Part shown: positions 42,326 to 50,941 of the stretch, one piece after another
Layout: every line of letters begins with the position of its first letter
How positions within the stretch are numbered: the stretch's first letter is position 1
Assembly (NCBI GenBank): GCA_934130545.1
Contig: CAKOYD010000002.1
Coordinates: 62,001 to 126,000, forward strand
DNA from: an uncultured Bacilli bacterium
GTDB taxonomy: Bacteria > Bacillota_I > Bacilli_A > RF39 > UBA660
Direction of reading: 5' to 3'
Length of the DNA: 64,000 nt
Translations under genes and position numbers: made by a program
The notes under the pieces: model-generated
What the model saw: the letters and a program-made list of their open reading frames with translations, nothing else
Told to the model about the DNA's origin: nothing
Database searches by the model: none

Positions 42326-42685
42326 ATGATTATAAACTATTTAAAAAGTTTTGCATTAACTATTCTAATTATTTTTGGTGGGGCTATTATAACTACTTTA
42401 CTAGAATACTTTACTAATAATACTCAAGTATTAATTAATATCTTAAAAATAATAACTATCTTACTATCTATCTTTATTCCAACATTCATCTTAGGTAAGA
42501 AAAGTGAACGTAAAGGCTATCTAGAAGGTTTAAAATATGGTGCTATCTTAATAGTATTATCTCTAATATTAAATATAATATTTAAAACTAAATTTAACTT
42601 CGACATAATTATCTATTTTGTAATAATGTTAGTATCCGCTATGCTAGGTAGTATGATGGGAATTAACTTTAAAAAGAATAAGTAA
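42326..42685 (+). CDS. TIGR04086-type small membrane protein
   Basis: A 119-residue protein with four membrane helices and a short polar loop (GKKSERKGYLEGLKYG) between the second and third. This matches the TIGR04086/YrzE family, which is widespread in Firmicutes and not characterised. ATG 42326 has AGGTG upstream; the frame is open before it but without a good ribosome-binding site. It is convergent with the gene at 42710, with a shared terminator. Confidence 0.7.
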   Translation: MIINYLKSFALTILIIFGGAIITTLLEYFTNNTQVLINILKIITILLSIFIPTFILGKKSERKGYLEGLKYGAILIVLSLILNIIFKTKFNFDIIIYFVIMLVSAMLGSMMGINFKKNK

Positions 42686-42713
42686 AAAAATACGACTCAA
42701 GTTCGTATTTTAC
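42684..42713. terminator. Bidirectional terminator
   Basis: AAATACGA (42688-42695) pairs with TCGTATTT (42703-42710). Confidence 0.8.
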
Positions 42714-43420
42714 TTATGGCTTTTATTACCACTAATAATACTCATAGCAGATTTATCTTTTAACAACCTTTGTATTTCTATTTGTTGTTCTTCTTCAATC
42801 TGTTCGGCATTATATTCTATAAAAGATAAATAATCATCAAAATCTTTAGTAAATTGTTCATCGCCAATCAGCTGACATAATGCTCTAATTTGAATAACCA
42901 TTGGTAATAAATCAAATCTTTTTTTACCACCAGGTTTAAGTTCATCGCAATCGTACGATACATAGGCATCAACGAAATCTTTATGTTGTTTCAAAAAAGT
43001 ATTCTTATCTGTTTTTTCGATATTACTACATTCATATAACGAATAGTATGTATCTTTATCAAACTTTAACATAAGTGATGGATCATATACAAAAGCACCA
43101 ATCTCTATCCATCCATGGCCATCATGTTCCTTACCATACTTATATTCTAAAGCTTTACTACTTCCTCTAACAAGTATAGCATCATCTAAAGCAAGAAACA
43201 TATAAAAACTTCTATCAAAGCATGTACCTTTTCCAATCAAATAGTCAGCATACTTTATATAAAAAGATACCGGCAAACAAGAAATAAAAGTATTACTCAT
43301 TTTAGTAAATATTTCTTCTTCAAACTCAGTTATTTTACCATCATTTATAGCTTTAGTTGATAAAAGTTTAAGTTTCATAAAATATAATTTCTTTTTTAAA
43401 TCATATAATTTATTACACAC
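42710..43420 (-). CDS. Putative Cys-His-Asp (transglutaminase-like) protein
   Basis: A 236-residue soluble protein. In the middle third it shows IGKGTCFDRSFYMFLALDD, then EHDGHGWIEIGAFVYDPSLM. A Cys in a GTC(F/Y)DRS context, a His before a Trp-aromatic strand and an Asp in YDPS form the order and spacing of a papain/transglutaminase-like triad. This is motif reading only; the family is not recognised. It may be a peptidase. GTG 43420 is chosen, with GAAGGAG eight bases upstream. The neighbours give no hint of function. Confidence 0.6.
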   Translation of the reverse strand: MCNKLYDLKKKLYFMKLKLLSTKAINDGKITEFEEEIFTKMSNTFISCLPVSFYIKYADYLIGKGTCFDRSFYMFLALDDAILVRGSSKALEYKYGKEHDGHGWIEIGAFVYDPSLMLKFDKDTYYSLYECSNIEKTDKNTFLKQHKDFVDAYVSYDCDELKPGGKKRFDLLPMVIQIRALCQLIGDEQFTKDFDDYLSFIEYNAEQIEEEQQIEIQRLLKDKSAMSIISGNKSHK

Positions 43421-43480
43421 ACAAAACACTCCTTCACGAATTGCTATATATAGTAGCACAAAATTATTAAAAAAGCAAAC

Positions 43481-43507
43481 AAAAATACGAACAAAATCGT
43501 ATTTTTT
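43481..43507 (-). terminator. Terminator of the gene at 43506
   Basis: On the minus strand AAATACGA (43504-43497) pairs with TCGTATTT (43490-43483), followed by TTGTTTG. The tail is weak. Confidence 0.6.
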
Positions 43508-43823
43508 ATTTATATATATCTTTTATTTTATCAATAGGAATATATTCATTATCTATCGTAATTAAATTGTTATTTATGTATGCTACTATCCTTTTCTTTA
43601 CTACCTCATTATCTAATTCAATAAAAACATCGGCTTTATAGACATAACTTGGAGAATTAAATATATTCTTTATCTTTTGTTCAATAGTAAGCCTATCATA
43701 AACTTCATGTTTCCTAATAGGTATTTCTTCTTTCTTAGTCTTATCCATTGTTGTATATAGTTTTTGAACATTATTTATATTCTTATCAATCGTACTATGA
43801 TACATCTTAGGTAACTCTCTCAA
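43506..43823 (-). CDS. Small protein of unknown function
   Basis: A 105-residue protein, positively charged in the first half and beta-rich in the second (YKADVFIELDNEVVKKRIVA). No family is recognised. The TTG start is supported by GGAGATGG eight bases upstream; there is no better-placed ATG. A terminator follows. It is divergent from the SEDS gene at 43918. Confidence 0.6.
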   Translation of the reverse strand: MRELPKMYHSTIDKNINNVQKLYTTMDKTKKEEIPIRKHEVYDRLTIEQKIKNIFNSPSYVYKADVFIELDNEVVKKRIVAYINNNLITIDNEYIPIDKIKDIYK

Positions 43824-43917
43824 ATAACCATCTCCTTCTAGTTAATTATATGTATAATTTTTATTTTTTTCTAAAAAAGTTAATTATTGTAAATATTTGT
43901 GGTAGAATAATAGAAGA

Positions 43918-45063
43918 ATGAAGGTGATTATTATTAAACAAATATCTAAATTTAAAGTAGAAAGAACTATTCTAATCCCCATTTTACTATTCTTAGTAAT
44001 AAGTGTTATATCTATTATTGCTACAAGACCTTTTTTAGGTAGTGAATATAGTAATTTATGGTTAAAACAAATAGTTTGGTATACAATAGGCATAGCCTTA
44101 GCTTATAGTATGATGACACTAGGTAACAAGTTTTTTTATCATCATGCTTGGATATTATATATAACAGGTGTTATATCGCTAATATTCGTACTCTTTATTG
44201 GAGCAGATATTAAAGGTGCTAAATGTTGGTTTAGAATACCCTATTTAGGAACTGTCCAACCTAGTGAATTTATGAAAATATTCTTAATAATACTTATTGC
44301 TAGATTAATAGATGAATTTAATAATGATTATCCTAATCCTGATATTATGGATGAATTTAAGTTCTTACTAAAAATATTAATAATAGTATTAATACCATCA
44401 GCTCTTACTTTTGCTGAACCTGATACAGGCGCTGTTATTATGTACTTTATTATTACTATTACTATGCTCTTTGTTGGAGGATTTAGAAAAAGATGGTTTA
44501 TTATGTCATTATCAATTATCGTATTATTTGGTGGTAGTTTCTTAGCACTCTACTTACTTAAACAAGATTTATTTATTAAAATATTTGGTACATCATTCTT
44601 TTATCGAATGGATAGAATCCTTAACTGGTCAAGTTCTAGTGGACTACAACTTAAAAATTCTATCATGGCTATTGGCTCAGCTGGTCTAACCGGACATGGT
44701 ATTAATAAAGTACCAATTACTATTCCAGAAATGCAAACAGACTTTATCTTTAGTGTCTTTGCTTCTAACTATGGTTTAATAGGAGCTCTATTCTTAATAT
44801 CCGTTATTATTTTCTTTGATATAACATTGATAACAACTGTTAATAAAACAAGCAATAACTGTGATAAATATGCTATCGGAGGTATTCTTGGAGTATTACT
44901 TTTCCAACAAATATATAATATCTCTATGACAATTGGACTACTACCAATTATGGGAATCACTCTTCCCTTTATATCTTATGGTGGATCATCATTATTATCA
45001 TATATGTTATTATTAGGTATTATCTTTAACGTATCTAATGAAAGTCTAAGATTTACAAATTAA
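43918..45063 (+). CDS. rodA: SEDS glycosyltransferase (RodA type)
   Basis: A 381-residue polytopic protein with SEDS hallmarks: GTVQPSEFMKIFLII, FAEPDTGAVIMYF with the catalytic Asp, MQTDFIFSVFASNYGLIGA and a C-terminal GITLPFISYGGSSLLSY. The conserved motifs and the short N-terminus fit RodA, the peptidoglycan polymerase of elongation, better than FtsW. The exact start is uncertain: ATG 43918 has no ribosome-binding site before it, while AAGGTG at 43921-43926 is ideally spaced for an ATT at 43933. A terminator follows the stop. Confidence 0.88.
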   Translation: MKVIIIKQISKFKVERTILIPILLFLVISVISIIATRPFLGSEYSNLWLKQIVWYTIGIALAYSMMTLGNKFFYHHAWILYITGVISLIFVLFIGADIKGAKCWFRIPYLGTVQPSEFMKIFLIILIARLIDEFNNDYPNPDIMDEFKFLLKILIIVLIPSALTFAEPDTGAVIMYFIITITMLFVGGFRKRWFIMSLSIIVLFGGSFLALYLLKQDLFIKIFGTSFFYRMDRILNWSSSSGLQLKNSIMAIGSAGLTGHGINKVPITIPEMQTDFIFSVFASNYGLIGALFLISVIIFFDITLITTVNKTSNNCDKYAIGGILGVLLFQQIYNISMTIGLLPIMGITLPFISYGGSSLLSYMLLLGIIFNVSNESLRFTN

Positions 45064-45102
45064 AAACAATCTAGTATTCTTTACTAAATTGTTTTCTTTT
45101 TT
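45064..45102. terminator. Bidirectional terminator
   Basis: AAACAAT (45064-45070) with inner AGTA pairs to TACT and ATTGTTT (45088-45094), followed by CTTTTTT. It ends rodA and the convergent pseudopilin gene. Confidence 0.75.
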
Positions 45103-45589
45103 AGAATATCAAACTTCCATAATAATAGTTAGTGGTATCATTAACTACTTTTTGTCTTTCCATTATTAATAAATATTTTTCTTGTGTTAAATCATATACA
45201 ATACTATTATTTAAATATTTTAAATAATCTTTATATGTATTACTCATACTATCCGTGATTAATCCCTCAATAGTAGTAGTTTGTGATAAATCTACTACTA
45301 TTACACTAGTAATATTATAATTATTTAATAATACACTAATCTTATCATTTATTGTATTATCTATATAATAGTAACTAGCAGTATTATTATATAATATATT
45401 ATTCTCTATTAATAGATCTTTTAGATAATTACATGCATAAGCATTATCAACATTATAATAATCACTTCTTTCTTTATATCTTAAATATGTCTTGTTATAA
45501 CTAGTAAATAATCCTACTAAAGTTATTACTACTATCGAACAAGTAACTATTACTTCAGCCATCATAAAACCCTTATTATTTAATTTCAT
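45101..45589 (-). CDS. Pseudopilin-like protein
   Basis: A 162-residue protein with a type IV prepilin-like N-terminus: MKLNNKG, then FMMAEVIVTCSIVVITLVG. The Gly/Phe junction is the predicted prepilin peptidase site, with Glu at position +5 and a hydrophobic helix. The remainder is Tyr- and Asn-rich. ATG 45589 is preferred (GGGAG seven bases upstream). It lies eight bases after a second pseudopilin gene. No assembly ATPase or prepilin peptidase is in the window, so the machinery must be elsewhere. Confidence 0.75.
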   Translation of the reverse strand: MKLNNKGFMMAEVIVTCSIVVITLVGLFTSYNKTYLRYKERSDYYNVDNAYACNYLKDLLIENNILYNNTASYYYIDNTINDKISVLLNNYNITSVIVVDLSQTTTIEGLITDSMSNTYKDYLKYLNNSIVYDLTQEKYLLIMERQKVVNDTTNYYYGSLIF

Positions 45590-45614
45590 AACAATTCTCC
45601 CATCCATATATTAA

Positions 45615-46796
45615 TTATTTATAACAATAATTATCATTTATTTTTGTATATCCACCGGCACATGAATATGTTGTTACTGTTGTACCTGATGTATATATCT
45701 TACAAGATTTATTTACAAGGTATCCACTTGAACAAGAATAGACACCTGAACATCTATTACTAAATAGAGTATATCCAGAAGGACAAGATGGGCCACCAGA
45801 ATTAACACAATTATATTGTGTTACCCTCCCAGTACTAGTTTGCTTACAATAATACTGCCCCGAATAAGAAACTGTTGCGCCAGTATAATAATAACATCCT
45901 CCAATATCCTCTAAGTTACTACCACAATCAGTATAACTACCTTTTGTAGTATTAATAATTGATATGTTACAACTTCCTGTATTACCAGCATTATCTTTTA
46001 TATAATAAATATGATCTCCTACACTAGTTGCCTTTGTTGTACTATTATCTCCACTATATGATGAACTCCAACCATAATATGCCATATTGCCACTAAAATT
46101 AGCTGTAATTGTTGAAGCATTAGCACTTAAACTACAAGATATTGCTGTTGGTGCTATCTCTATACTACAGCTTCCAGTATTACCAAAAGCATCTTTTATA
46201 TAATATTTATGTGTTCCAATACTGATTGCTTTAGTAGTACTATTTGCTCCACTATAATTTGCATCCCATCCATAATAAACCATATTACCATCAAAACTAG
46301 CAATAATCTCTGTATCACTTCTACTTAAAGTACATGTAAGTGGTGCTGTAGCTTCTTTAGTAAACCCAACTATATTTATTCCATAATCTTTATCAGAATA
46401 CTTAGTAGTAACAGGTATCTCTATCAAAAAATAATTACCATTTCTTCTAATACTTACATTACCAACTATTGCATTTTCACTAAACTTCTTAGTATATGTT
46501 CCATAAGTTATTGCATTATTAACTATTGTTAATTCTTTAGAACTACCATCTTCAAAGTTTATTTTAATACCATTTGTTATATTCTCAACGTTAGTAATTT
46601 CATTATTAACAACATCACCCATTATCTCGTTAGTAATTACTGTTTTATCATTTAGCATAACTGTCTCAACATTCACGTCATCATATCTATTTCTAATCTT
46701 TAAAGTTAAATTAATTAAAAAGTATGCCATAGTAAATGTTAAAACACCTGCTAGAATTACTTCTACTATTAAATAACCTTTATTATTTAGTTTCAT
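45615..46796 (-). CDS. Large pseudopilin-like protein with two Ig-like repeats and a Cys-rich tail
   Basis: A 393-residue exported protein. The N-terminus MKLNNKG plus YLIVEVILAGVLTFTMAYF is a prepilin-type processing site with Glu at +5. From about residue 153 two repeats of roughly 65 residues occur, each starting C(T/S)LS, containing GNM(V/A)YYGW and SGxNSTTKA, and ending NTGSC. The final 100 residues contain about 16 Cys in short, Gly/Ser/Tyr-rich loops, so are probably disulfide-bonded. It is presumably displayed at the surface as a minor pilin or adhesin. Paired with the smaller pseudopilin gene. Confidence 0.78.
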   Translation of the reverse strand: MKLNNKGYLIVEVILAGVLTFTMAYFLINLTLKIRNRYDDVNVETVMLNDKTVITNEIMGDVVNNEITNVENITNGIKINFEDGSSKELTIVNNAITYGTYTKKFSENAIVGNVSIRRNGNYFLIEIPVTTKYSDKDYGINIVGFTKEATAPLTCTLSRSDTEIIASFDGNMVYYGWDANYSGANSTTKAISIGTHKYYIKDAFGNTGSCSIEIAPTAISCSLSANASTITANFSGNMAYYGWSSSYSGDNSTTKATSVGDHIYYIKDNAGNTGSCNISIINTTKGSYTDCGSNLEDIGGCYYYTGATVSYSGQYYCKQTSTGRVTQYNCVNSGGPSCPSGYTLFSNRCSGVYSCSSGYLVNKSCKIYTSGTTVTTYSCAGGYTKINDNYCYK

Positions 46797-46892
46797 ATCA
46801 TCTCACCTATTATTAATATAATTATAAACTATTTAATTAAATAAATCTATAGTTTTATCATAAAAAGGACAAAGGATAAATCAAAATTTATC

Positions 46893-46982
46893 ATCGAAAC
46901 CTCACGATTTCAAATTTCTGCTTCACAGACACTCTACTGAGTCTTCTCCAACAGACTTAAATTCCGATAGTCGCTACCGTAC
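46893..46982 (-). ncRNA. Omega (reRNA) scaffold of tnpB
   Basis: Directly after the tnpB stop, on the minus strand, comes GTACGGTAGCGACTATCGGA (from 46982), in which GGTAG can pair with CTATC. Next is an outer TCTG/CAGA stem around ACTC/GAGT, and finally a GNRA-capped hairpin GAAATC-GTGA-GGTTTC. This is the place and form expected for the guide-RNA scaffold that TnpB binds; the guide would follow the last hairpin. A second, solo copy at 30072 shares the conserved parts and shows covarying stems. Confidence 0.75.
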
Positions 46983-47012
46983 ATAATATTTTTTTTAATT
47001 TACTTGCTCTTT

Positions 47013-48167
47013 TTAATAATTACTACAATAATTTTTCATATACATTTTTACACCTTCAAACATTATATTGATACTGGCATTCAAGTCTCTATCTATTTCT
47101 AAATGACACTTTGTACATTTGTATTTTCTTTCGTTTAAGTTTTTATATTTTTTATCAATATTTTCACATACACTACAAGTTTGGCTTGATGGATAATAAT
47201 CATATATTTGATAAAATTGTTTACCTTTAAGTTTCGATTTATACTCTAGTTGGTTTAATATTTCATTGAAACTTGCATCATTTATATTTTTTGATAGAGT
47301 TGTTTTTTTGCCATTTATTATCATTTCTTTAGTGTGAAGTTTTTCACATGTGATAATATCGTATTCATCTGTAATATTTTTAGTTATTTTATGTATATAA
47401 TATTTTCTTGCATTTGCTAGTTTTGAATGAAGTGCTGCTAATTTTTGTTTGCACTTTTTATAATTTTCACTACCTTTTACCTTTCTTGCTAATGATCTTT
47501 GCATTCTTTTTATTCTTTTTTCATACTTTAAGATATATTTATTGTTTTCAAATACAGTTCCATCAGAAAGAGTTAAAAGATTTTTAACTCCTAAATCTAT
47601 ACCTACTATCGAAGTTGGAATAACTTTATCAAGTTTATCGTGATTTTCAAAAAGCACAGAAACATAATATTTCCCATTTGGTTCTTTTGAAATAGTCGCA
47701 TTTAATATTCTTCCATTAATAGACCCTATGTTTCTATAACCTCTAATTTTCATTACTTTAAGTTTAGGTAATTTTATAGTTTTGTTTTCTAGATTGAGTT
47801 CAATATTACAATAGTTATGATTCTTGTACATACCATAAACAGCAGTTGTATTATAACTATTTTTACTAAATTTACTTTTGAATTTTGGATAACCACCTTG
47901 TTTATTAAAAAATCTTTTATATGAATCTTCTAGATTAAATAATACTTTGTTTATAGCAATACTATCTATTTCTTGCAAAAATGGATACTCATATTTTAAA
48001 TGATGAGTATAATGTCTTATATTTTCATTCGCTTTTTTATAACCATTTTCTTTTAGCATATTTAAAAAATAGTTGTATACAAACCTAGTACATCCTAATG
48101 TTTTATTAATTAAAGTTCTTTGATTATCATTTGGATAAATTCTAAATTTATATGCTTTGTAATACAT
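47013..48167 (-). CDS. tnpB: RNA-guided endonuclease TnpB (IS605 OrfB)
   Basis: A 384-residue TnpB. It starts YYKAYKFRIYPNDNQ and has the RuvC-type nuclease with its three acidic residues: Asp in VGIDLGVKNLLTL (near 194), Glu in IITCEKLHTKEM (near 278) and Asp in LEIDRDLNASINI (near 362). The zinc ribbon is CSVC ... CTKC. It cuts DNA next to a short target-adjacent motif, guided by its omega RNA, and promotes retention of the element. ATG 48167 is preferred over two TTG codons just before; its ribosome-binding site contains a G7 run. The gene looks intact and probably functional. Confidence 0.93.
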   Translation of the reverse strand: MYYKAYKFRIYPNDNQRTLINKTLGCTRFVYNYFLNMLKENGYKKANENIRHYTHHLKYEYPFLQEIDSIAINKVLFNLEDSYKRFFNKQGGYPKFKSKFSKNSYNTTAVYGMYKNHNYCNIELNLENKTIKLPKLKVMKIRGYRNIGSINGRILNATISKEPNGKYYVSVLFENHDKLDKVIPTSIVGIDLGVKNLLTLSDGTVFENNKYILKYEKRIKRMQRSLARKVKGSENYKKCKQKLAALHSKLANARKYYIHKITKNITDEYDIITCEKLHTKEMIINGKKTTLSKNINDASFNEILNQLEYKSKLKGKQFYQIYDYYPSSQTCSVCENIDKKYKNLNERKYKCTKCHLEIDRDLNASINIMFEGVKMYMKNYCSNY

Positions 48168-48290
48168 CAACAATACCCCCCCTTGTTAGTTTCTTAATAC
48201 TATGTCATTATCATACAATATAAATCGATGTATAGCAATAAAATTTACAATTTTTCAAATTATTTTTTGCTTGAAGAATTTTCCTATTTA

Positions 48291-48322
48291 ATAAAAAGAC
48301 TATAGTTATACCTATAATCTTT
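48291..48322 (-). terminator. Terminator after the ydcC-like gene
   Basis: On the minus strand AGATTATAG pairs with CTATAGTCT (48305-48297), followed by TTTTTAT. Confidence 0.75.
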
Positions 48323-48330
48323 ATTATCTA

Positions 48331-49362
48331 TTATTTTAAATTAGCTACTGGTAAGACACTAATAGATCTAACTATTTCTAGTATCTCCCCTGTCTTCATA
48401 GTATTACTAGCTAAATAATATTCAATACCATTACTATACCAATTTACTGAATTATTATTTACTATAGCTACTGAATCCGCTAATAATTCTAACTCTCCAA
48501 AAGTAGGTACTATAACATGTTCATCATTAGTTTTTGATACTTCTTCAACTAAGATAAATGGATTATCACCATCAAATGTTAATATTAATCTTTCACCAGT
48601 AGAAGTACTAACCTTTTCTTGACTAGTTAAATAAGTATTAGTAGGTAAATACATAGGATATACTATGTCATCTATTGTAGCAGTACTCTTAGTTTGTTCA
48701 GCCTTATTATCTTTATTATCCGTATTAGAACCTATATTCTTTTCTTCAATTATTTGATTTAAATCAAAATAATTATCTTTAAATTTAGGACTATAATCTA
48801 TCTTATCAAAAGTCATCTTTATTTCTACATTTCCATCTTTATCTAACACTCTTACTTCTTTAACATTATAATTCTTATCCATATATATTTCTTGACTAGT
48901 TAATTTATCATTATTAGGATAATTTACATTAGAAGTTAATACATATTTATTATCTACTTCTTTCATACTAATATTATCAGTATTATTTATATCATCTAAT
49001 AAAGATGTTAATAAATATACTTGAGAATTATTGTATGGCCAATCACTTTGAAACTTAAAGCTTTTATTTAGTGATGGTGTAATTACATATATACCTGTAT
49101 CATTTCTTAAAATAACTTGTTCATGATTATTAGTAGTATTAACTAAATCTATTTTATAATAATCATTCTTCTTATAAGAAACTTTAACATTATATGTATA
49201 TATATCTTCATTATTTATTAGTTCCATAACTCCTTCGACATAATAACTTTTTAAATTATTAATTTTTTTATCAAATTCCTCTACTACTTTACTAGAACTA
49301 GTTTTCCCACATCCAGTAATAAATATTACAACCAAAATAAATATTAAGAAAGTTTTTTTCAT
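48331..49362 (-). CDS. ydcC: YdcC-like sporulation lipoprotein (LolA fold)
   Basis: A 343-residue lipoprotein: a signal peptide with lipobox FITGCG (Cys near residue 18), then a LolA-like beta domain. QVILRNDTGIYVITPSLNKS, FQSDWPYNNSQVYLL and QEIYMDKNYNVKEVRVLDKDG closely match B. subtilis YdcC, a sigma-E-dependent sporulation lipoprotein; GerS of Clostridioides belongs to the same fold group. The C-terminal 120 residues resemble a DUF4367-type domain. GGGGTGAAAT precedes the ATG, and a terminator follows. It supports an active sporulation programme. Confidence 0.85.
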   Translation of the reverse strand: MKKTFLIFILVVIFITGCGKTSSSKVVEEFDKKINNLKSYYVEGVMELINNEDIYTYNVKVSYKKNDYYKIDLVNTTNNHEQVILRNDTGIYVITPSLNKSFKFQSDWPYNNSQVYLLTSLLDDINNTDNISMKEVDNKYVLTSNVNYPNNDKLTSQEIYMDKNYNVKEVRVLDKDGNVEIKMTFDKIDYSPKFKDNYFDLNQIIEEKNIGSNTDNKDNKAEQTKSTATIDDIVYPMYLPTNTYLTSQEKVSTSTGERLILTFDGDNPFILVEEVSKTNDEHVIVPTFGELELLADSVAIVNNNSVNWYSNGIEYYLASNTMKTGEILEIVRSISVLPVANLK

Positions 49363-49478
49363 ATTTCACCCCATTAAAATCTTTCTATTAAATTATATGG
49401 AAGGAATTAATGTTTATGATGAATATTTTTTAATTTTTTGGTAAATATATTAGTAGTATAAAAAAGGAGGAATAAAAG

Positions 49479-49676
49479 ATGAATGCTTTACTTAAAACTG
49501 GTTTAGTAATTAGTATTATAGGTTGTATTAATTGGGGACTAGTAGGTATATTTAACTTCAACTTAGTAGAATATCTTTTTGGAGATGGTACCCTATTAAC
49601 TAGATTAGTATATATTTTAGTACTCATATCTGGTTTATTAGATATAGCTATTTTAACTAAAGATTTAGATAGATAA
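49479..49676 (+). CDS. DUF378-family small membrane protein
   Basis: A 65-residue protein with two membrane helices. It reads LVISIIGCINWGLVGIFNFN and then LVEYLFGDGTLLTRLVYILV, the diagnostic pattern of DUF378 (YuzA-like) proteins, which are common and of unknown function. AAAAGGAGGAAT lies before the ATG, and a strong terminator follows the stop, so it is a monocistronic small gene. Confidence 0.88.
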   Translation: MNALLKTGLVISIIGCINWGLVGIFNFNLVEYLFGDGTLLTRLVYILVLISGLLDIAILTKDLDR

Positions 49677-49677
49677 T

Positions 49678-49712
49678 AACTACACTATAATTTTAGTGTA
49701 GTTTCTTTATTT
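49678..49712 (+). terminator. Terminator after the DUF378 gene
   Basis: AACTACACT (49678-49686) pairs perfectly with AGTGTAGTT (49695-49703), followed by TCTTTATTTTT. Confidence 0.9.
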
Positions 49713-49741
49713 TTATGATATACTTAAGTTAGGGTGATATA

Positions 49742-50929
49742 ATGAATGAAATAAAATGTCCTAACTGTGGCACTATCTTTCAAATAGATGAAAGTGATTA
49801 TGCTTCTATTGTTAAACAAGTAAGAGATAGTGAATTTAATAAAGAAATTACTTTGCGAGATAAAGAATATCAAAAAGATAAAGAAAACTCTATTAAACTA
49901 GTTCAAATTGAATTAGAAAAGAAATATAGTGATGAAATAAATAAAAAAGAATTAACTATAACTAACTTGCAAAATGAACTTAAGCTTAAAGATACCAACC
50001 AAGAATTAATATTAAAAAATGCTTTAAGTGAAAAAGAAAAAGAAATAAATGATCTAAATAATAAGCTAGAAAATAGTAGTAATACTTATCTTCTTAAAGA
50101 AAAATCTTTAAAAGAACAATATGAAGATAAAATAAAAAGTAAAGATGAACAAATAGCTTATTATAAAGATTTTAAAGCAAGACAATCTACTAAAATGATT
50201 GGTGAATCACTAGAACAACACTGTAATAATGAGTTTAATAAATTAAGACCACTATTTGGTAATGTTTACTTTGAAAAAGACAATGACATTAAAACAGGTT
50301 CTAAAGGTGACTTTATCTTTAGAGAATATGATGAAGACGGTATAGAAGTTATCTCTATTATGTTTGAAATGAAAAATGAAGCTGACGAAACAAGTTCTAA
50401 ACATAAAAATGAAGACTTCTTAAAAGAATTAGATAAAGATCGCAAAGAAAAAAATTGTGAATATGCTGTTTTAGTTTCTCTACTAGAAATAGATAATGAA
50501 TACTATAATACTGGTATTGTTGATATGTCTCATAGATATCCTAAAATGTATGTAATTAGACCCCAATTCTTTATACCATTAATTACTCTATTACGAGGAG
50601 CTGCCTTAAATACTTTAGGATATAAAAAAGAACTTCAAATAGTTCAAAATCAAAATATTGACATCTCACACTTTGAAGATAATATTAATTCATTTAAAGA
50701 AGGTTTTGGAAGAAACTATCGTCTAGCTAGTGAAAAGTTTAAAAAAGCTATTGAAGAAATTGATAAATCAATGGATCACTTACAAAAGATTAAAGATGCC
50801 TTAATATCTAGTGAAAATAACCTACGTCTTGCCAACAATAAGATAGATGATTTAACTATTAAAAAACTAACTAGTAATAGTCCTACTGTCGCCAAGATGT
50901 TTGAAGATGAAAAGAACGCTCAAGATTAA
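49742..50929 (+). CDS. DUF2130 protein: zinc ribbon, coiled coil, nuclease-like domain
   Basis: A 395-residue cytoplasmic protein. Residues 5-10 are CPNCGT, one half of a zinc ribbon. A long coiled coil covers about 25-140. Then comes the DUF2130 domain: IGESLEQHCNNEFNKL, GSKGDFIFREYDEDG, MFEMKNEADETSSKHKNEDF and FLKELDKDRKEKNCEYAVLV. This D...ExK pattern is that of restriction-endonuclease-like folds, so DUF2130 proteins are suspected nucleases, though not proven. TTAGGGTGATATA precedes the ATG. It ends in a terminator shared with uppP. Confidence 0.85.
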   Translation: MNEIKCPNCGTIFQIDESDYASIVKQVRDSEFNKEITLRDKEYQKDKENSIKLVQIELEKKYSDEINKKELTITNLQNELKLKDTNQELILKNALSEKEKEINDLNNKLENSSNTYLLKEKSLKEQYEDKIKSKDEQIAYYKDFKARQSTKMIGESLEQHCNNEFNKLRPLFGNVYFEKDNDIKTGSKGDFIFREYDEDGIEVISIMFEMKNEADETSSKHKNEDFLKELDKDRKEKNCEYAVLVSLLEIDNEYYNTGIVDMSHRYPKMYVIRPQFFIPLITLLRGAALNTLGYKKELQIVQNQNIDISHFEDNINSFKEGFGRNYRLASEKFKKAIEEIDKSMDHLQKIKDALISSENNLRLANNKIDDLTIKKLTSNSPTVAKMFEDEKNAQD

Positions 50930-50941
50930 GCGTTCTTTTTG
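50911..50941. terminator. Bidirectional terminator
   Basis: AAGAACGCT (50912-50920) pairs with AGCGTTCTT (50929-50937), followed by TTT. It covers the stop of the DUF2130 gene and ends uppP from the other side. Confidence 0.88.

Larger units (their letters stand above)
46861..48330 (-). mobile_element. IS605/IS1341-type element carrying tnpB only
   Basis: An intact tnpB with an omega-RNA region at its 3' end and no tnpA. On the minus strand the right part ends with two hairpins: GAAATC/GGTTTC with a GTGA loop (46911-46896) and GATAAAT/ATTTATC (46892-46875). A possible left-end palindrome is ATACA/TGTAT near 48215-48235. Exact ends are not certain, because IS605 elements have no terminal inverted repeats or target duplications to read. 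The limits given are generous. Confidence 0.6.
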
